Source: Ceratotherium simum simum (taxonomy: Eukaryota; Chordata; Mammalia; Perissodactyla; Rhinocerotidae). From it: DNA of 64,000 nt. Position numbers and translations under genes: made by a program. Location of the stretch: NCBI RefSeq assembly GCF_000283155.1, contig NW_004454197.1:12564315-12628314 (forward strand). Reading direction: 5' to 3'. This document shows, piece by piece, positions 32,031 to 44,265 of the stretch. Within the stretch, counting starts at the first letter, position 1. Each line of letters opens with the position of its first letter. The notes beneath the pieces were generated by a model. That model ran no database searches and was not told the origin of the DNA. It saw only the letters and a program-made list of their open reading frames with translations.

Positions 32031-33984
32031 ATGTTGCCAGCTCACAATGGCGTGACTTCAGAGTCGGTTTTTTTTTTTCTCCTTGAAGAAGTAAATTAGT
32101 TAATACCAAACATGTACCAGAATGGTGTCTGGAACAAACACTCTCACAGCTGTTACTTTTTGTGTTTATTGTGTGCAAGAATTTGTCCCTCCCTTTAGGG
32201 TACACACTGCCACTGAGGCTGGTGAACACAGAGTGACAGGCAATGCCACAATACAGGGGGCCTAAAGTGACAAAGATTCAAACTGGAGCCTCCCTAGGGT
32301 CTCTGCGACCTGAGTCCGGCAGAGTGGTCTGTACCCTCCAGACCACATCTGTGTGCAGCTTGTGTGAAAAGCTAGGCCCCTAAGCCAGCTTGTCAGGCAT
32401 GTTGGTGACACATTTCCAACAAAAGAGAGCTCTGTTTTGTCCAAACAAGATCATGGGACCAGAGATGTGAGCTACTCGCAGTCTCAGCACTAATGGAGTC
32501 TCAACAGCCATTTGGCTTCATTTCCACATTCACCAGATACTACAACTCTCATTTTCCCCTTCAGCAATTAATAGAGGAGACATCTAGAGCTATTTCAGGG
32601 AATGTGAAGAGCCACTCAAAGTGGCCAAATTGTTAGCAGCTGTGTTTGGAAATACAACATAGAAATATTGCTTCATTCTAGGGCAGCCTCCCTTCCTGAA
32701 ACACTCAGGAAACAGACGTTATCCTCAGGCTAGCCCTTTTGCTGACTTTGTTAATAATGTTTTTCCCTTGGAACATCACAACGTTGTGAAAGGCCCAGGT
32801 TTTGGAGACAGACGTGCCCAGACTTGGATTCCAGGGCCCCCTTGGGTTAACTGGGACAAATCCCCCAGCCCTCCCCTGCCCACCCCTGATATCCTCAGTT
32901 TGTGTCTGCCAGTACATTAGAAGGCCTTCAGCTGGGCCATGTAGGGGGAGAGGAGCTCATTGCCCCTCAAGCTCTGGGCAGGACAGCTAATGTCCCAATG
33001 CCAGCTGCCCAGGGTCCAGCTTCCCAGGGCCTTGCATCTTCTTGACCACTTTGCCTGGAGGCCCTGACCTCCTTGATGCAAGGACCTCTCCACTCATAAC
33101 CCTGATGCAGGGGTGAGACTCATGCTTGCACTGAGCTCCAAAGACCCCTCTCACACAAACGCTGTCGAGATGGGTGACGGGAGGAGTCACATAGCACACC
33201 ACGGTGCAAACAACTGAAATCTGATTGATTCTTCTGTGTCAGAATTTCCTTCCAGGTAGTTTCCACTCAGCCCATCTCTAGGCCTGTCTCCCCAAGGCCC
33301 CCACTGGCTTCTCACTACGTTTTTGCTTCTATACCTTCCCCCTCCCTTCTGGCACCAGATAATACAGAGACTCTAAATCCTCCTCCCCAGACTCATATCC
33401 CAGCCACCTGGGGGTTCAATAGGCAAAATGGCCTTTTATTAAACAGCATTCACTTTCTGAGAAGGCAGCTAAGAATATAAATTGCTAAGTTTTTTACTCC
33501 GTTGTTTGAGTTGCTTTGGTTTGTGTTTGCTCCAAGTGAAGCCTGAGACAAATCCTTTGGGTGTAAAGGACCCATTTGAGATGTGAGGCCAGGAAGCAGA
33601 GTGAGCGAGTCAAGAGGGAGAGATGGAGAGAAGCCCAGAGAGTGTGTAGTAGCAAGGTCGCTTCCACAGACAGCAGAGATTGAACTCTGCGGGAACCTCT
33701 GGGAAGCATCGCCCAGAATTGTCTGTTTAAAACTCAAGAGGTTGGAGAATGTGTGCCCTCATCTCCCATCATTTGAATTGTCCAGAAACCAGTAATTCCC
33801 CCACATTTCCAGGCTGCCTATAAACTGAGTGGGATGCGTGTCTTCAAAGAAAGCTCAGAAGCAGAGAAGCAAAGAGCCCCAAGGCTCAGGCTGGAGTTGG
33901 CATGCCTGCTCGGAACTGTCCACCTGCCGTGGCTGAATGTGGACGTGGCCAAGTCGATGTGGAGCAAGACACTCACGGCGTCTG
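32031..33984. other. Mostly unique DNA
   Basis: About 1.95 kb with no gene recognised. A weak sense MIR scrap may lie at 32785-32905 (ggttttggagacagacgtgcccagacttggattcc, gatatcctcagtttgtg). The remainder has only short frames on both strands. Confidence 0.4.
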
Positions 33985-34045
33985 CCACATAGTGGAGCAT
34001 GCGAAGGTGCTAGCACAGTGCCTGGCACTCAGTGAGAGCTCCACA
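33985..34045 (+). mobile_element. MIR 3' end scrap
   Basis: 'catgcgaaggtgctagcacagtgcctggcactcagtgag' is the MIR 3' block; the 5' part is not recognisable. Confidence 0.55.
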
Positions 34046-34782
34046 GACCTTCCTCCCGCCTCTCCCTCCCCTCCTCTGACCCTCCTGCCATTGGCTCGCT
34101 GTGAGATGGCGACTGGGCCAGGACTCCAGTGGAGCTGTCTGACTTAATTTTAGCTCCCTCTTTCCATGACCTCAGCTTGTATTTGATCTATTTAAGAGCT
34201 GAAGCAAAGTTCAGTTTCAGTTTTCAAATTGTTGGTTTGTGTCTCTGGGAATTAGATATTCGCTAACTTTGGTAAAAGGAGACTGGAGATCACAGATCTG
34301 GCAAGGTACTGTCTGTCTGTCTGTAAGAGAATACCAAATCAAACTTTTCTCTCTCTTTGAGCTTGCAGTGTTTCAGGAGAGAAAATGAACGGAAGGTGGG
34401 GTCAGGACTATGCACAGAAAGGAGGGAAAGAAGAGAGAGAGCCCCTGGCAATAAGGAGGATCCTGAGGGACAGGCAGGATGGTGAAGGGCAAACCTGAGG
34501 ACCATGTTGTGTTGATCATTTCAGATACGTCAAAGCTTGTGAGTGTGGCCTCTGTGGAATGAAGTTGAGGGGGAACAGGCTGATCATAAGGAGGTGATGG
34601 GAAAGACTCATTTAACCTCATGGCCTTTTGCCCGTGACTGCTCATCTAGTATTCTAGACTTGACCCAGGTGATCGTTAGCTCTTTTCCAAATCAAATTCA
34701 CTTTTGGAATTTGCCTCCTTTGAAGAGAAGCAGAGGAAGTCACCCAGACATGGGCTAAGAGAAGGGAAACCTGAGCCAGGCC
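34046..34782. other. Unique DNA
   Basis: Nothing recognised except a short (GTCT)n run at 34310-34323. Confidence 0.45.
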
Positions 34783-34890
34783 ACCTGCCAACAGTGTGAC
34801 GTGGGCAGGTCCTTCCACGTCTCCAGGCCTCACCTGCTCCAAGTGGGTGGACTTGTGTATTCTCTAAGGTTGCTTCCTGCCTGATCGGTC
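34783..34890 (+). mobile_element. MIR core scrap
   Basis: 'aacagtgtgacgtgggcaggtccttccacgtctccaggcctcacctgctccaagtggg' is a diverged MIR core. Confidence 0.5.
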
Positions 34891-36715
34891 TGTGCATCCT
34901 CACCTGGGAAGGTTTTCATGAATATCAGTTGCCTGGGGCCTAAACGGCCCACGGGCAATGTGGCACAAAGAAGGCCACAAGGTGTGGTGACATGGTAGAA
35001 ATGAAGTCATAGCAGGAAATGCTTTCAAAGGTGAAGGATGGAATGCCATTTGAACAATCAAGAGCTTTTGCGTTACTCCACCCAGTCTTGGGACCTTGTC
35101 ACCTCCATCCTAAAGGAGTAGAACCCTCGTATTGCCTTTTGTCCTAGATCCACACCCAGAATCCCTTGTTCTAACTAGCACTCATGGAATCAACCCCACA
35201 GAAGGCTATTTGCTAACTGCTGACTCCAATAGATGCACTACTTCTGGATTCACTCTTTCTATGTGTTGGCTCTTCAGAAAGTCAGAGCTAAAGAGGTTTT
35301 AGACCGTCCAGATAAATCAATATGGTAGATGCCATGATGACTCCTTTTATGAACTGCCTTTGAAATGCTAAATATCTTTCCAGTTGTGCTCCAAAAATCA
35401 TTTGATCCCTCTAACCCCGAGCCACTCTGAAGATCACAGCTTATGTGCTCTTTAGTCTAAATTGTACCACAGGTTTTGGCTAAAAGCAGTAAAACCTGAC
35501 CCAAGCTGCAAGCCACTTATATAGAAAAATATACAGATACATTTCTTTTTTTCTTTTGTATAATTTTATACATTCTGAAAAATAATACAATGAAATAAAA
35601 TCATTCTAAGCAGAGGCTTATATTAAGTCCATCCTGGCACTGTTATCAGTTTCCTTCCTAATGGGGAAACTTGATTCTCAGGAAGGGTATAAGGTTGTGC
35701 CCAGCAGCTGCTCGTGCTGTTGAGAACTGATCTTAGGTCTCCAGGTCTCCTGCTCAGACAACCTCCTTCTCAGTCTGGGATGATTGACTCCAAACCTACC
35801 AGGCTGTCTCCTGCCTTTGCAACGGAAAGTAGTTTCTGCAGACCTGACTCAAAGTCCGCTGGGTAAACTGAGAGCTGAGACAATTATATGGCTAAATTAA
35901 GCTCTTAACTGTTCCCCTCCCCATTAGCAAGTCAGGTTCACAGCCATTGCTCTTGTGCCACACCCTTTCCCAGGAAGAAAGGCAAGGCGAAGTCCATGAT
36001 GAAACTCCTAACACAAGACTGGGGCTTCAGGCCCTGTAGGGTGCATAGGTGATCAGAGGAAGTGCTATAGGGGTTTATGTCCCCCAGGACTGCCCCCTCC
36101 AGGTACTCTCCATAGCTGAGGGCCTGGCCTTTGTGCTCAGGCCAAGTGGATTAGAGGAGACTTTTCTTCCATGAGAACTGTGTGGAGGATGTGTGGATGT
36201 GCCCCCAGAATCATTCCTGTCCCCAAAACAGCACCAGTTGGTGACAGTGGCCAGAAAATGTCTTTTCTAGACTCCACAGGTATTTTTAATGTCTCACTGC
36301 CCCAGCAGGGGGCATTTACATCAAAGCTGCTCAGGAGGAAAGACCCCCACAATGGACCAGTGGAGACGTTTCCATTCAGAACACTTCGGAAAGGAATATC
36401 CTTTCTAGGTTTTCCATTGTGGGAGGAGGGAGGAGTGTGGTTCTAGGGAAATCCAGGGTCTTCTCTGGGCAGAGGAGAGGCCCCATTCATGGGTGTGGTT
36501 GCAAAGCTGGGAAGGGAATCACTTTGCTCTTCAATCGTTCAGCTTAGGGATGAGGCTGGCCATCAGCAGCCTGGCAGAGTCTGAGGGCCACTCCCTGTCC
36601 CACAACAGCTCCCAGATGCCATGCTTATTCCACGCTGGGCTGAAAGGCTCTTACAGTCCCTGGATCCGACTTCATGAATGAGCTACGAGCTCCCTTATGC
36701 ATCATGGGGGTTTTT
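34891..36715. other. Unique DNA
   Basis: About 1.8 kb with no recognised repeat, gene or promoter. An AT-rich patch lies at 35520-35610. Confidence 0.45.
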
Positions 36716-36850
36716 CCAGTGAGAAGAGCATGGGCTTGGGAGTCGGCAGACAAAGTTCCAGTCTTGTTGACTCTGAGCAAGCGGCTCAGCTCTCTGAGAG
36801 TCAGTTTCCTTATCTGGAAGAGGGGTAGCAGCACCGGGGTCTTTGCTTAA
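36716..36850 (+). mobile_element. MIR SINE
   Basis: 'agtgagaagagcatgggcttgggagtcggcagacaaagttccag', 'tgactctgagcaagcggctcagctctctgagagtcagtttccttatctgg'. Confidence 0.8.
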
Positions 36851-37744
36851 CACGTTTATAGCAGCTGCTATTATAAATGGTGTTTCTGAGGAGCAGCAAA
36901 GACAATGGGAGGGAAGGGCTCCTGCTACTCAGGCCCTGAGGGATGGAGAATTCTCTCTGTTTGTTCCTGGGGGGAGAAGACAGAGATCAGAGAGGCAGAA
37001 CTTTCTAGAGTGTTCACTTCCACCTAGCAGTTCTAACAGGAAGGGTCATTGCTTCATTGTGGCTACTCTTTGAGGGTGGGGTCTGTCTATCATCCTAGGA
37101 TTCCACTTCCTTACCCGGCTCAAAGCCTGCATGTGCCTGAGTGTGTGCCAGGGTCCCGCTGTGTGCCCTATGCTGACACCAGGAGACCAGACCGAGGCCC
37201 TGCCTTCAGCTCTCCTGAGGGAGGCGAGGAAAGGCCAGCGACAAACTCTGCTCCTGTGCAGCCTGGGGGTGGGGGGTGGCCATGGAGAGCTTACTGCGAG
37301 CCTCACGTGCTGCCGTGCCTGGGGGCCCCGGGGTGGGGGGAGGGTAGAGGGAGAGGTGAGGGAAGATGTGGAGTAGCTTGGACCCAGGGTGTCTTTGTCA
37401 CCAGCATTTGGCTGTCTGGTTCTGGAGAGAAGACTATTGGTGTTGAAGCTGAGCCAGCCCTGGTGCAGGGTGTCCGTAAACCTCCTGTTTCTGGCCCATT
37501 GAGGGGTGTAGGGGGTGGAGACGAGACCTAGGCTGGGCAGCTGCAGGTGGCCACCGTGGAGCTAGAACGACTCAGCTCAGGAAGGTGGGGGCACAAGAGT
37601 GGGCCAGACCAGGCACAGCTGGATTTGGGTCCAGAAAGAACCAGGACAGAAGCACAGCTTTTGCTCTGCTTCTGAGGCAGCAGGGAAGTCAGCGAGGACT
37701 GAGATCAGGGAGAATCAGTGCGAGATGTTCCTCCCACGTGCCAG
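36851..37744. other. GC-rich unique DNA
   Basis: The segment 37260-37370 is very G-rich (ggggtggggggtgg; ggggccccggggtggggggagg) and could form G-quadruplexes. A 160-codon open frame at 37049-37531 covers this G-rich text and looks like a composition artefact (Gly/Arg/Pro). Confidence 0.45.
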
Positions 37745-38005
37745 ACACTGTCCTGGGTTAAGGAGCAGCCATCAGTGTGTGGCAGGTGTGGTCCTCATTG
37801 CCTTAGCGTGTCAGCTCGCTGAACGCCAGGCAGATGCTACTGTGATCACCAGCCTGATCTTACAGACGAAGAAACGAAGGCCCAGAGAGGCTATGTGACT
37901 TGCTTTAGGTGACACTGCATGTAAGTGGGGACGCAGAGACTGGGACTCAGGCAGCTTGGCCCCAGGATGGAGCTCCTAACCATGCACAGCGCTGCCTTCC
38001 TTATT
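37745..38005 (-). mobile_element. MIR SINE, antisense
   Basis: 'acgtgccagacactgtcctgggttaagg', 'tgatcttacagacgaagaaacgaaggcccagagaggctatgtgacttgc', 'gtgacactgcatgtaagtgggga', 'ggagctcctaaccatg'. Confidence 0.82.
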
Positions 38006-39058
38006 GGGCTGGCACTGTCTCCCGACGACCTTGTGGGACAACGATGGCTCATCCTGCTTTACTGTGAGCTCTGCTCCTAGGCACAGCTGGGAAGGACTGA
38101 GCCAGAACTCAGAGCCAGTGCTTTCTGGCTCCAAAGCCCAGGACCCTACTTTAGGCCTCAAAACCAGCCTGGACCCCCAGGGTCTCAGCCCCAGACAGCC
38201 CAGCTTCTTTTATTTTTTCAGAGAGCTGTTTCTCCAGCCTGACACCGCTCACCTCTTCCTGCCTGTCTATTTTTGATCGCGGGCTCTGCCTCCTCCCCTA
38301 GTGTCCTCCCAACCCCCAATTTTAATTAGCGCTCACAATCCACTCCTGGTCTCGTTCCTTGCATCAGCTCCCCTAGCACTGACTGCACTTGTCTCTTGGC
38401 TCCTCACAGAGAAAATGGCCCGAGGACAGGGCCCACGGCTTGGAGCTCAGGTAACTGGCGAGACAAACCTCCAAGGAGAGCAAGGGATAAGGCTGCCCCC
38501 GGAACCACAAAAGCCACACTAGGAGATGTTTGCCACCGGAGAAAACTCTTCCCCACTGCTCAGACGCCGGCAAGGCTCAGAACAGGGTGTGACGAGAAAA
38601 CTCAATTCCGGTGGAAATGACAGAAGGATGCAGGTCGGCGGTTGACAATTGTCCCAGTTGGGACCTAAGGCAGAAGTTTGACACAAACGGAGCCTTGGTG
38701 ACTTACATAAAATAAAATGGAATAAAACCTTGAAAGCAAGCAGAAAACACGTAAAGCTTCATTCAACTCCGTGACTTGACTTGCTGTATATTTTCAACAA
38801 GGTTGGATGTAGGTTTCCGTAAGCAGAAGTCATCCGGGGGCTGAACACAGGAGACAATCCTTCTGTGAAAATCTCACCAGAAAGTCTCCCGGGAAGGCCT
38901 CCCCACGAAGCCCGCTCGCCGGTTGGGTGACTAGGGCTGCAGGGTGGCAGGTGTTTGGTGCCGACTGAGATGGACTGGGTTGAGGACTCTTTTAGAAGTG
39001 GGGCCACTGCTGTGGCATTGATAAAAGTTTGGAAAACGCAGAAGAGTGGGGAGGAGGA
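38006..39058. other. Unique DNA
   Basis: No recognised feature; GC-rich left half, mixed right half. Confidence 0.45.
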
Positions 39059-39500
39059 GATAGTGATTCTCCCCTGGGCTTACAGCCCAAGCCCAGCTAT
39101 TTTTGTCATTTTGTTGTTTCACCGTAGTCTTTTTTTCATGTATTTTTGTGATCGTGCTGTGTAAACAAATTTTGTACCCTGTTTTCTCCTCAAATGGGCT
39201 TCTCTATGTTATTACTTTGTAAAAATTATTGGTTGCACTATACCCCATCAAGGGTGTGTGTCCTGATTTGGTGTGTTCCTCTGAACATTCCGGTTATTTC
39301 TAATTTTTCATCATTATAGGTGTATTTGTGCATAGGGCTATTTTCCATCTTTGAGGTTATTGTCTTAGAAAAGATCCCCAGCAATGCAGTTTGCATGTCA
39401 AAGAGCATACCCATTTTGAAAGCTTTTGTTACAAATTAGCAACTTACCTTCTAAAGGAGGGCCCCCATTAGGAGTTACTATCCATCTGCGAATGCTGAGC
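39059..39500 (-). mobile_element. Old L1 3' UTR, antisense, diverged
   Basis: Reversed L1M 3' UTR pattern: 'ggttatttctaatttttcatcattataggtg', 'cagcaatgcagtttgcatgtcaaagagcatacccattttg', 'ttacaaattagcaacttaccttctaaagga'. Left edge uncertain. Confidence 0.6.
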
Positions 39501-39554
39501 CTTGCTCAGATCCCATCTTGCAGCAGAGGCTTCTCTTTGCTGTCTTCTGATTCT

Positions 39555-39760
39555 GTTCATTCGTTCGTTTCTTCTTCCTTTCCTTCGTTCATTCATTCAT
39601 TCAACAGTTATGGAGCCTCTACTGTATACCGGGAATTGCTGTGTGTGTAGTGGGAACAAAAATGAATCTTACACATTCTGCTGCTCAGATAACTCACAGT
39701 CTAGAAGGGGAGGCAGAGAGCAGACCAGTATGATTTGTGTGGGGTGAGGTGGAGCCTGGC
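39555..39760 (-). mobile_element. L2 3' end, antisense
   Basis: 'cattcgttcgtttc', 'gttcattcattcattcaacagttatggagcctctactgtatacc', 'ctcacagtctagaagggg' is the reversed 3' end of L2 with its tail repeat, (TTCA)n. Confidence 0.75.
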
Positions 39761-40489
39761 GCCATGTTTTCCTGTGTCTGCCACTGCCTAGAGTCCGTCC
39801 CAGAACTGGGCAGCCCTTGTGGAGATTTCTGTAGCTCTGCTCCCCCCAGGCCTAGGATCCCGTTTCTTAATCCCAGTGTCCCCGAGAGCTCCCCCACACT
39901 TCTCCTTTCCCCAGAGTCCCTCTCCTCTCACTTTCTTCCCAGTTCCCCTTAGACTTTGGTATTCATGCCATGGAACTCTCAGCTCTCCTGAGTTCATAAC
40001 TGTGTCTTCAGCTTCCCACCCAAGGCATCCGACCTTCTTCAGACTGACCGTGTAGTCAGATCGTCTAATCCATTTTATCTCCACGTGCTTCTGACTGTCT
40101 CTGCATCCTGGGGACACCTGCACGGGTTCCCAGAGCCTCTGGGCTGTTTTCTCTATACATCTCAATCTGTCCTGAGTTTCTCAGCCCCCAGCCTGGGATG
40201 CATACAGGACATTCGGGAAGAAGCAGCAGCAGTGTGGCAGAGATATCTGGAAGCCCCTTAGAGCATTTCCGCCGTTGCTGTGCCTCTTGGATGGCCTTTG
40301 GGAAAAGACGTGGACAATGGCCCTTCAGAGAATCAACAAATGCGGATGTTTCAGGGAACAGAAGATTGTTTCCTTGCAGCTTCGTTAGGTGCAAGCTGTT
40401 GGCCTGAAGTTTTAATGTTTTAATGTTCTTTTCATTTTTTTCTGTGTCATCACCTGTTTTGAGGTAAGAACTGTTCATTCAGTTTGATT
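39761..40489. other. Unique DNA
   Basis: No recognised feature. Open frames (125 and 137 codons on the minus strand at 39788-40478) have no recognisable domain and overlap plus-strand frames. Confidence 0.4.
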
Positions 40490-41840
40490 CTTCTTTTTTT
40501 TTTTTGGCCAACTCTTGCACAGAGGCAAAGTCGATAAGAAGGAAGTAGTCTCTCCTCAGTCCCAGAGGACTGCAACAGTAACACTTTAGCTTGCCTCTAA
40601 TTACAGCCACCATGACAATTCATATGTTGTAGCAATAAAAATAACCATAAACCTTACATAATCATTAAAGTTAAGCAAACAGCCCCTCACTGCACCATAA
40701 TATACAGGTAGTTGCTAATAATCCAGGAACAGCGTTGGGGCATTCAAGGAACATCTTTCCTATCTCCACAGTTTCTTAAACAACTTTAGAGACATATTTT
40801 TATTAAGTATATGCAAGGCAGATGATCTTAAACCTCAAGAAGAGTGTGCATAATAATTGTGTACTCTTCTAATGCTCTCCAAAGACCTATTCAGAGTCCA
40901 TTCTGCAAGACAATAATATATCAAGAAGTTCTGCAAACTTCCTCCTAATGAAGACATGCCAATTTGAGACCAAGAATGTGGCCTCAAAGGACAAAATAAC
41001 CAGTCCTCTCAGTCTCTTGGTGTTTTGCTACTTTATTTCAGAGTGATTCAAAATCTAATTAAATTTCTAAACTCTAATGAAATTACAGAAGAAAAATCAT
41101 TTAGGATTATATTATGTACAATTACTCACAGCTGAAAATTACAGTTACCCTCTTTCACTAGGATGGAGTCTCCTGGGAAAACCCTTGTTATTTATCCACC
41201 ATATAAATCTGACACTTCTCCCACGATTTACAGGTTGGAGGTAAAGCTGTATTAATTAGATATATATATCCTGAGCTGCAACAGACGGGTGGGGAGGAGT
41301 CACCAACAGGGAGAAAGCATGTAGGCCGAGACTCCCTCATGCAAGCAGGCTGGGATTGGGTGAGTAAAGACTGACAGTAGATTCCTTCTGACAGGGAAGA
41401 TGCTCAGAGTCTGAGATCTTTTGGGAGCAGAAGCAGTGCACATGGAGGAGCAGGGCAAAGCCTTAGATGACGAGCTTAGGGTGTGAGATGTTCATTCCAA
41501 GTGCTATTTGGCTTTGACAATCTTAGTTTATTTTTCTGTAGGTAAGAGAAGACCTGGCCAACAGAAGTTTGCGTAGGGATTTGGCCTGAATTTCTGTTTT
41601 AAAGAGTTCAATAACTTGACCAATCCATGCTAATAAAAATAGTCAGACTCTTGTGAGTCTTCAGCAGCTGGTTAGCAATTTCATGAAATCCATCTGCTTG
41701 AAGTCTTTAATTTCTGTGAATAGAGAGCTTTGAAGGTGTCTCCATGCTCACAAGGATTGTCTTGCGCTGCAACATGTTTGGCTTTGGGGGACTTGGGCTT
41801 CCAGGAATATGGACTAAGTAATTTGGATCTTTTCTCTCAT
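40490..41840. other. Repeat-poor AT-rich DNA
   Basis: After a short T-run (40492-40504) this 1.3 kb stretch shows no recognisable transposon, which is unusual in this half of the window. It contains TAAT-type motifs (cctctaattacagcc at 40595; gctaataatcc at 40715) and could include a conserved non-coding element. A (TA)n run is at 41259-41268. Confidence 0.35.
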
Positions 41841-41854
41841 TAAGAATGAATAGA

Positions 41855-42073
41855 GGGCCGGCCCCGTGGCTTAGCAGCTAAGTGCGCGCGCTCTGCTGCT
41901 GGCGGCCCGGGTTCAGATCCCGGGTGCGCACTGATGCACCGCTTCTCCGGCCATGCTGAGGCCGTGTCCCACATACAGCAACTAGAAGGATGTGCAGCTA
42001 TGACATACAACTATCTACTGGGGCTTTGGGGGGAAAAATAAATAAATAAAAAAAAAATCTTTAAAAAAAAAAA
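41855..42073 (+). mobile_element. ERE SINE, sense, with a perfect target duplication
   Basis: Head gggccggccccgtggcttagc, A-box region 'gcttagcagctaag', B-box region 'gggttcagatccc', then 'cagcaactagaaggatgtgc', 'tatctactggggctttgggg' and an A-rich tail. The 13-bp string aagaatgaataga occurs at 41842-41854 and again at 42074-42086. Many CpGs survive in the head (gtgcgcgcgctc), consistent with a young copy. Confidence 0.97.
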
Positions 42074-42086
42074 AAGAATGAATAGA

Positions 42087-42444
42087 AAAGCTAGACAAAT
42101 TAAATTTTTTAAACATCTCTTTAAAGTTATCATAGAACTAACAAGGCACTGAAGAAACATGAGTACAAGACGTGAGAATAGAAACTCTAAATGAGCCTGG
42201 AATTTGGAAAGCTTTTCACCCAGAGTCATCTTTCAATCCCCAAAGAGGTGGCTGAGAGGCTAAGAAGTGAGGAAAGCTGTCAATAGCTTTGAAAGGATAG
42301 AACTCAGAACCTGCTAAGGAAGAGAAACCCTGGTGACCCTCCCAACTTTGTTTCAGGATGCTGAAAGGCTAATCCCTAGGAGAAATGATAAACCAGAAAT
42401 GAAGTGGCCCTCGAAAGGACTGAAGCCCAGCTTTAATCCATCTT
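42087..42444. other. No recognised feature
   Basis: A-rich sequence that may belong to the 5' part of the L1 relic that follows. Confidence 0.35.
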
Positions 42445-43257
42445 AATCTCTGCATTGTGTTTCAGTGTTGCAGTTTTTGCTAGTGAAACCTAGAAGACTG
42501 TCAAAAGCAATATAAATCCACCTGGAGGAAGATAACATCATCCTAGTCTTAAAATTATTTTAATTCTCTAATTTTTCATATATAATATCAAGGACTCAAT
42601 AAAAAACAGACATATGAAAAGGTAATAAAATACACTGGAAAGAAAAAAGTGAGAGAAACAATAGATAATATAAAGAGACCCATAGTGAATCCAGGAAATT
42701 GAACTATCAGAATATAGACTGTGAAAGAACTATATTTACTCTGTTCAAAGAGATAAAAGATAAGATTGTGAATTTTGGCAGAGAAGTGGAAAGTATAAAA
42801 AAAATTCAAAAGAAAATTTTAGAACTGAAAATTACAATAACCAAAATTAGTTCAATAGATGGTTAAACATCAGATTACAGGCAGCTAAAGAGAGAATTAG
42901 TGAACTGGAAGATAGGTCAGAGGAAAATGTCTATACTGAAGCATGGGATGGCAAAAGGATAAAAAGCAGAAGATATTATAACAGACACAGGGGATACAAT
43001 GAGACAGTCTAACATATGTGTAATTAGTGTACCAGAAGGAGAGGATAGAGAGAATGAAACAGAAATGTTTGAAGAGAAAATGGCTGAGAATTTTCTAAAA
43101 CTAATGAAAAACATCAAGCTATGTATTTAAGAAGTTCTAAAAATTGTAAGCAGGATAGATCCAAAGGAAACCACACTTAGGCACATGAAAGTAAAACTGG
43201 TGGAAATGAAAGGAAAAGCTTATAAGCAGCAAGAAAAAGAAGAAAAATTATCTTCAA
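42445..43257 (+). pseudogene. L1/HAL1 ORF1 relic, sense
   Basis: The A-rich plus strand carries the degraded ORF1 (RNA-binding, nucleic-acid chaperone) coding order: 'agaactgaaaattacaataaccaaaatt', 'gagaattagtgaactggaagataggtcag', 'aattagtgtaccagaaggagaggatagagagaatgaaacag', 'gaagagaaaatggctgagaattttctaaaactaatgaaaaacatcaagct', 'ccaaaggaaaccacacttaggcacatg', 'gaaaagcttataagcagcaagaaaaag'. These correspond to the coiled-coil end, RRM and C-terminal domain of L1 ORF1p. Frames are broken many times. Whether the source is a full L1M or the ORF1-only HAL1 cannot be settled by eye. Continues at 43540 and apparently at 44870. Confidence 0.7.
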
Positions 43258-43271
43258 AAGATCAACCGTAA

Positions 43272-43525
43272 GGGGCTGGCCTGGTGATGCAGCAGTTAAG
43301 TGCGCACACTCCGCTTCAGCGGCCCGGAGTTCACAGGTTCGGATCCCAGGCGCACACCGACGCACCGCTTGTCAAGCCATGCTGTGGCGGCGTCTCATAT
43401 AAAGTAGAGGAAGATGGGCACAGATGTTAGCCCGGGGCCAATCTTCCTCAGCAAAAAGAGGAGGTTTGGCATCAAATGTTAGCTCAGGGCTGATCTTATT
43501 CACAAAAAAAAAAAAAAAGAAAAAA
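43272..43525 (+). mobile_element. ERE SINE (ERE1 type), sense, with duplicated tail unit
   Basis: Head ggggctggcctggtgatgc, B-box region 'caggttcggatccc', 'caagccatgctgtggcggcgtctcat', 'gaggaagatgggcacagatgttagc', 'ccaatcttcctcagc', then a second, diverged tail unit (ggtttggcatcaaatgttagctcagggctgatctt) and poly-A. The 14-bp target duplication is aagatcaaccgtaa (43258-43271) against aagagcaacagtaa (43526-43539). It is inserted in the L1 ORF1 relic. Confidence 0.96.
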
Positions 43526-43539
43526 AAGAGCAACAGTAA

Positions 43540-44250
43540 GATAGACTGCCAGAGATGGATTTCTGCAACACCAATGAAGCTTAAACTTCAGGGTTCCTCA
43601 CTTGTGTGGAGCTCTCTGAGGCATCTGTTTACACAGTCATAGGTTTTTATAAAGCATGCTAGCAAAGTATTTTAACTAATTGAGTAAGACTGCTCTTTTT
43701 TTTTTTTTTACTTCAATTTTCCATTATACACTAGTCGTCTTGATGGATGGTGTTAGAATAGTTCCAGGATTTGGGAGGATCAGGCCAAAGGGAAGCTGAG
43801 TTAGGAACTCATCTAGTTTGGTTTAACAGGATATAATTACGTGGTTCGTGGTCACTTTCACACATATGGTTATGGTGTAGGAACAGTTTTCAGCAATACT
43901 CTTACCGCCTGTTATAATGACTTGCCATGACACAAAGGTGTAGGTTTCAAGGTCGCATCTTAGTATGAGCTTATGGCAACTGCACTGGAAACATGTGGGT
44001 GGTAGAGCAAAGCAAGCAAGCAAAAAGATCATTCGAGACATAGAGAATCTAGAAGCTAGTCTACAGAAAATTCTTTCAAATCTTATAGCTCACATATGAA
44101 AGAAACTTGATATGGATTTTCCCAATTTTGACAAAAGTCATAAACTTTTTTTTTAACTGAATTGCTAATAAAGAATGATGCTAAAAAACTTTTATAAACA
44201 ATCAGTAACAAGAAATAAATTCCAAACATGCTAAAGGAAACTTGCTCTTA
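43540..44250. other. Short L1 remnant then unidentified insertion-like DNA
   Basis: 43540-43560 continues the ORF1 relic (gatagactgcc). From about 43565 the text no longer follows L1, although L1 text resumes at 44870. The 1.3 kb in between therefore looks like later insertions: the ERE at 44266 plus sequence that I cannot name. A T-run lies at 43696-43709. Confidence 0.4.
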
Positions 44251-44265
44251 AAAAAATAGTTGTCA

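Noticed and set aside
37049..37531. 160-codon plus-strand open frame
   Set aside because: Covers a G-rich low-complexity block; no recognisable protein features.
41855..41935. A tRNA gene suggested by A-box and B-box text
   Set aside because: The boxes belong to the tRNA-derived head of an ERE SINE; there is no complete cloverleaf or proper acceptor stem.
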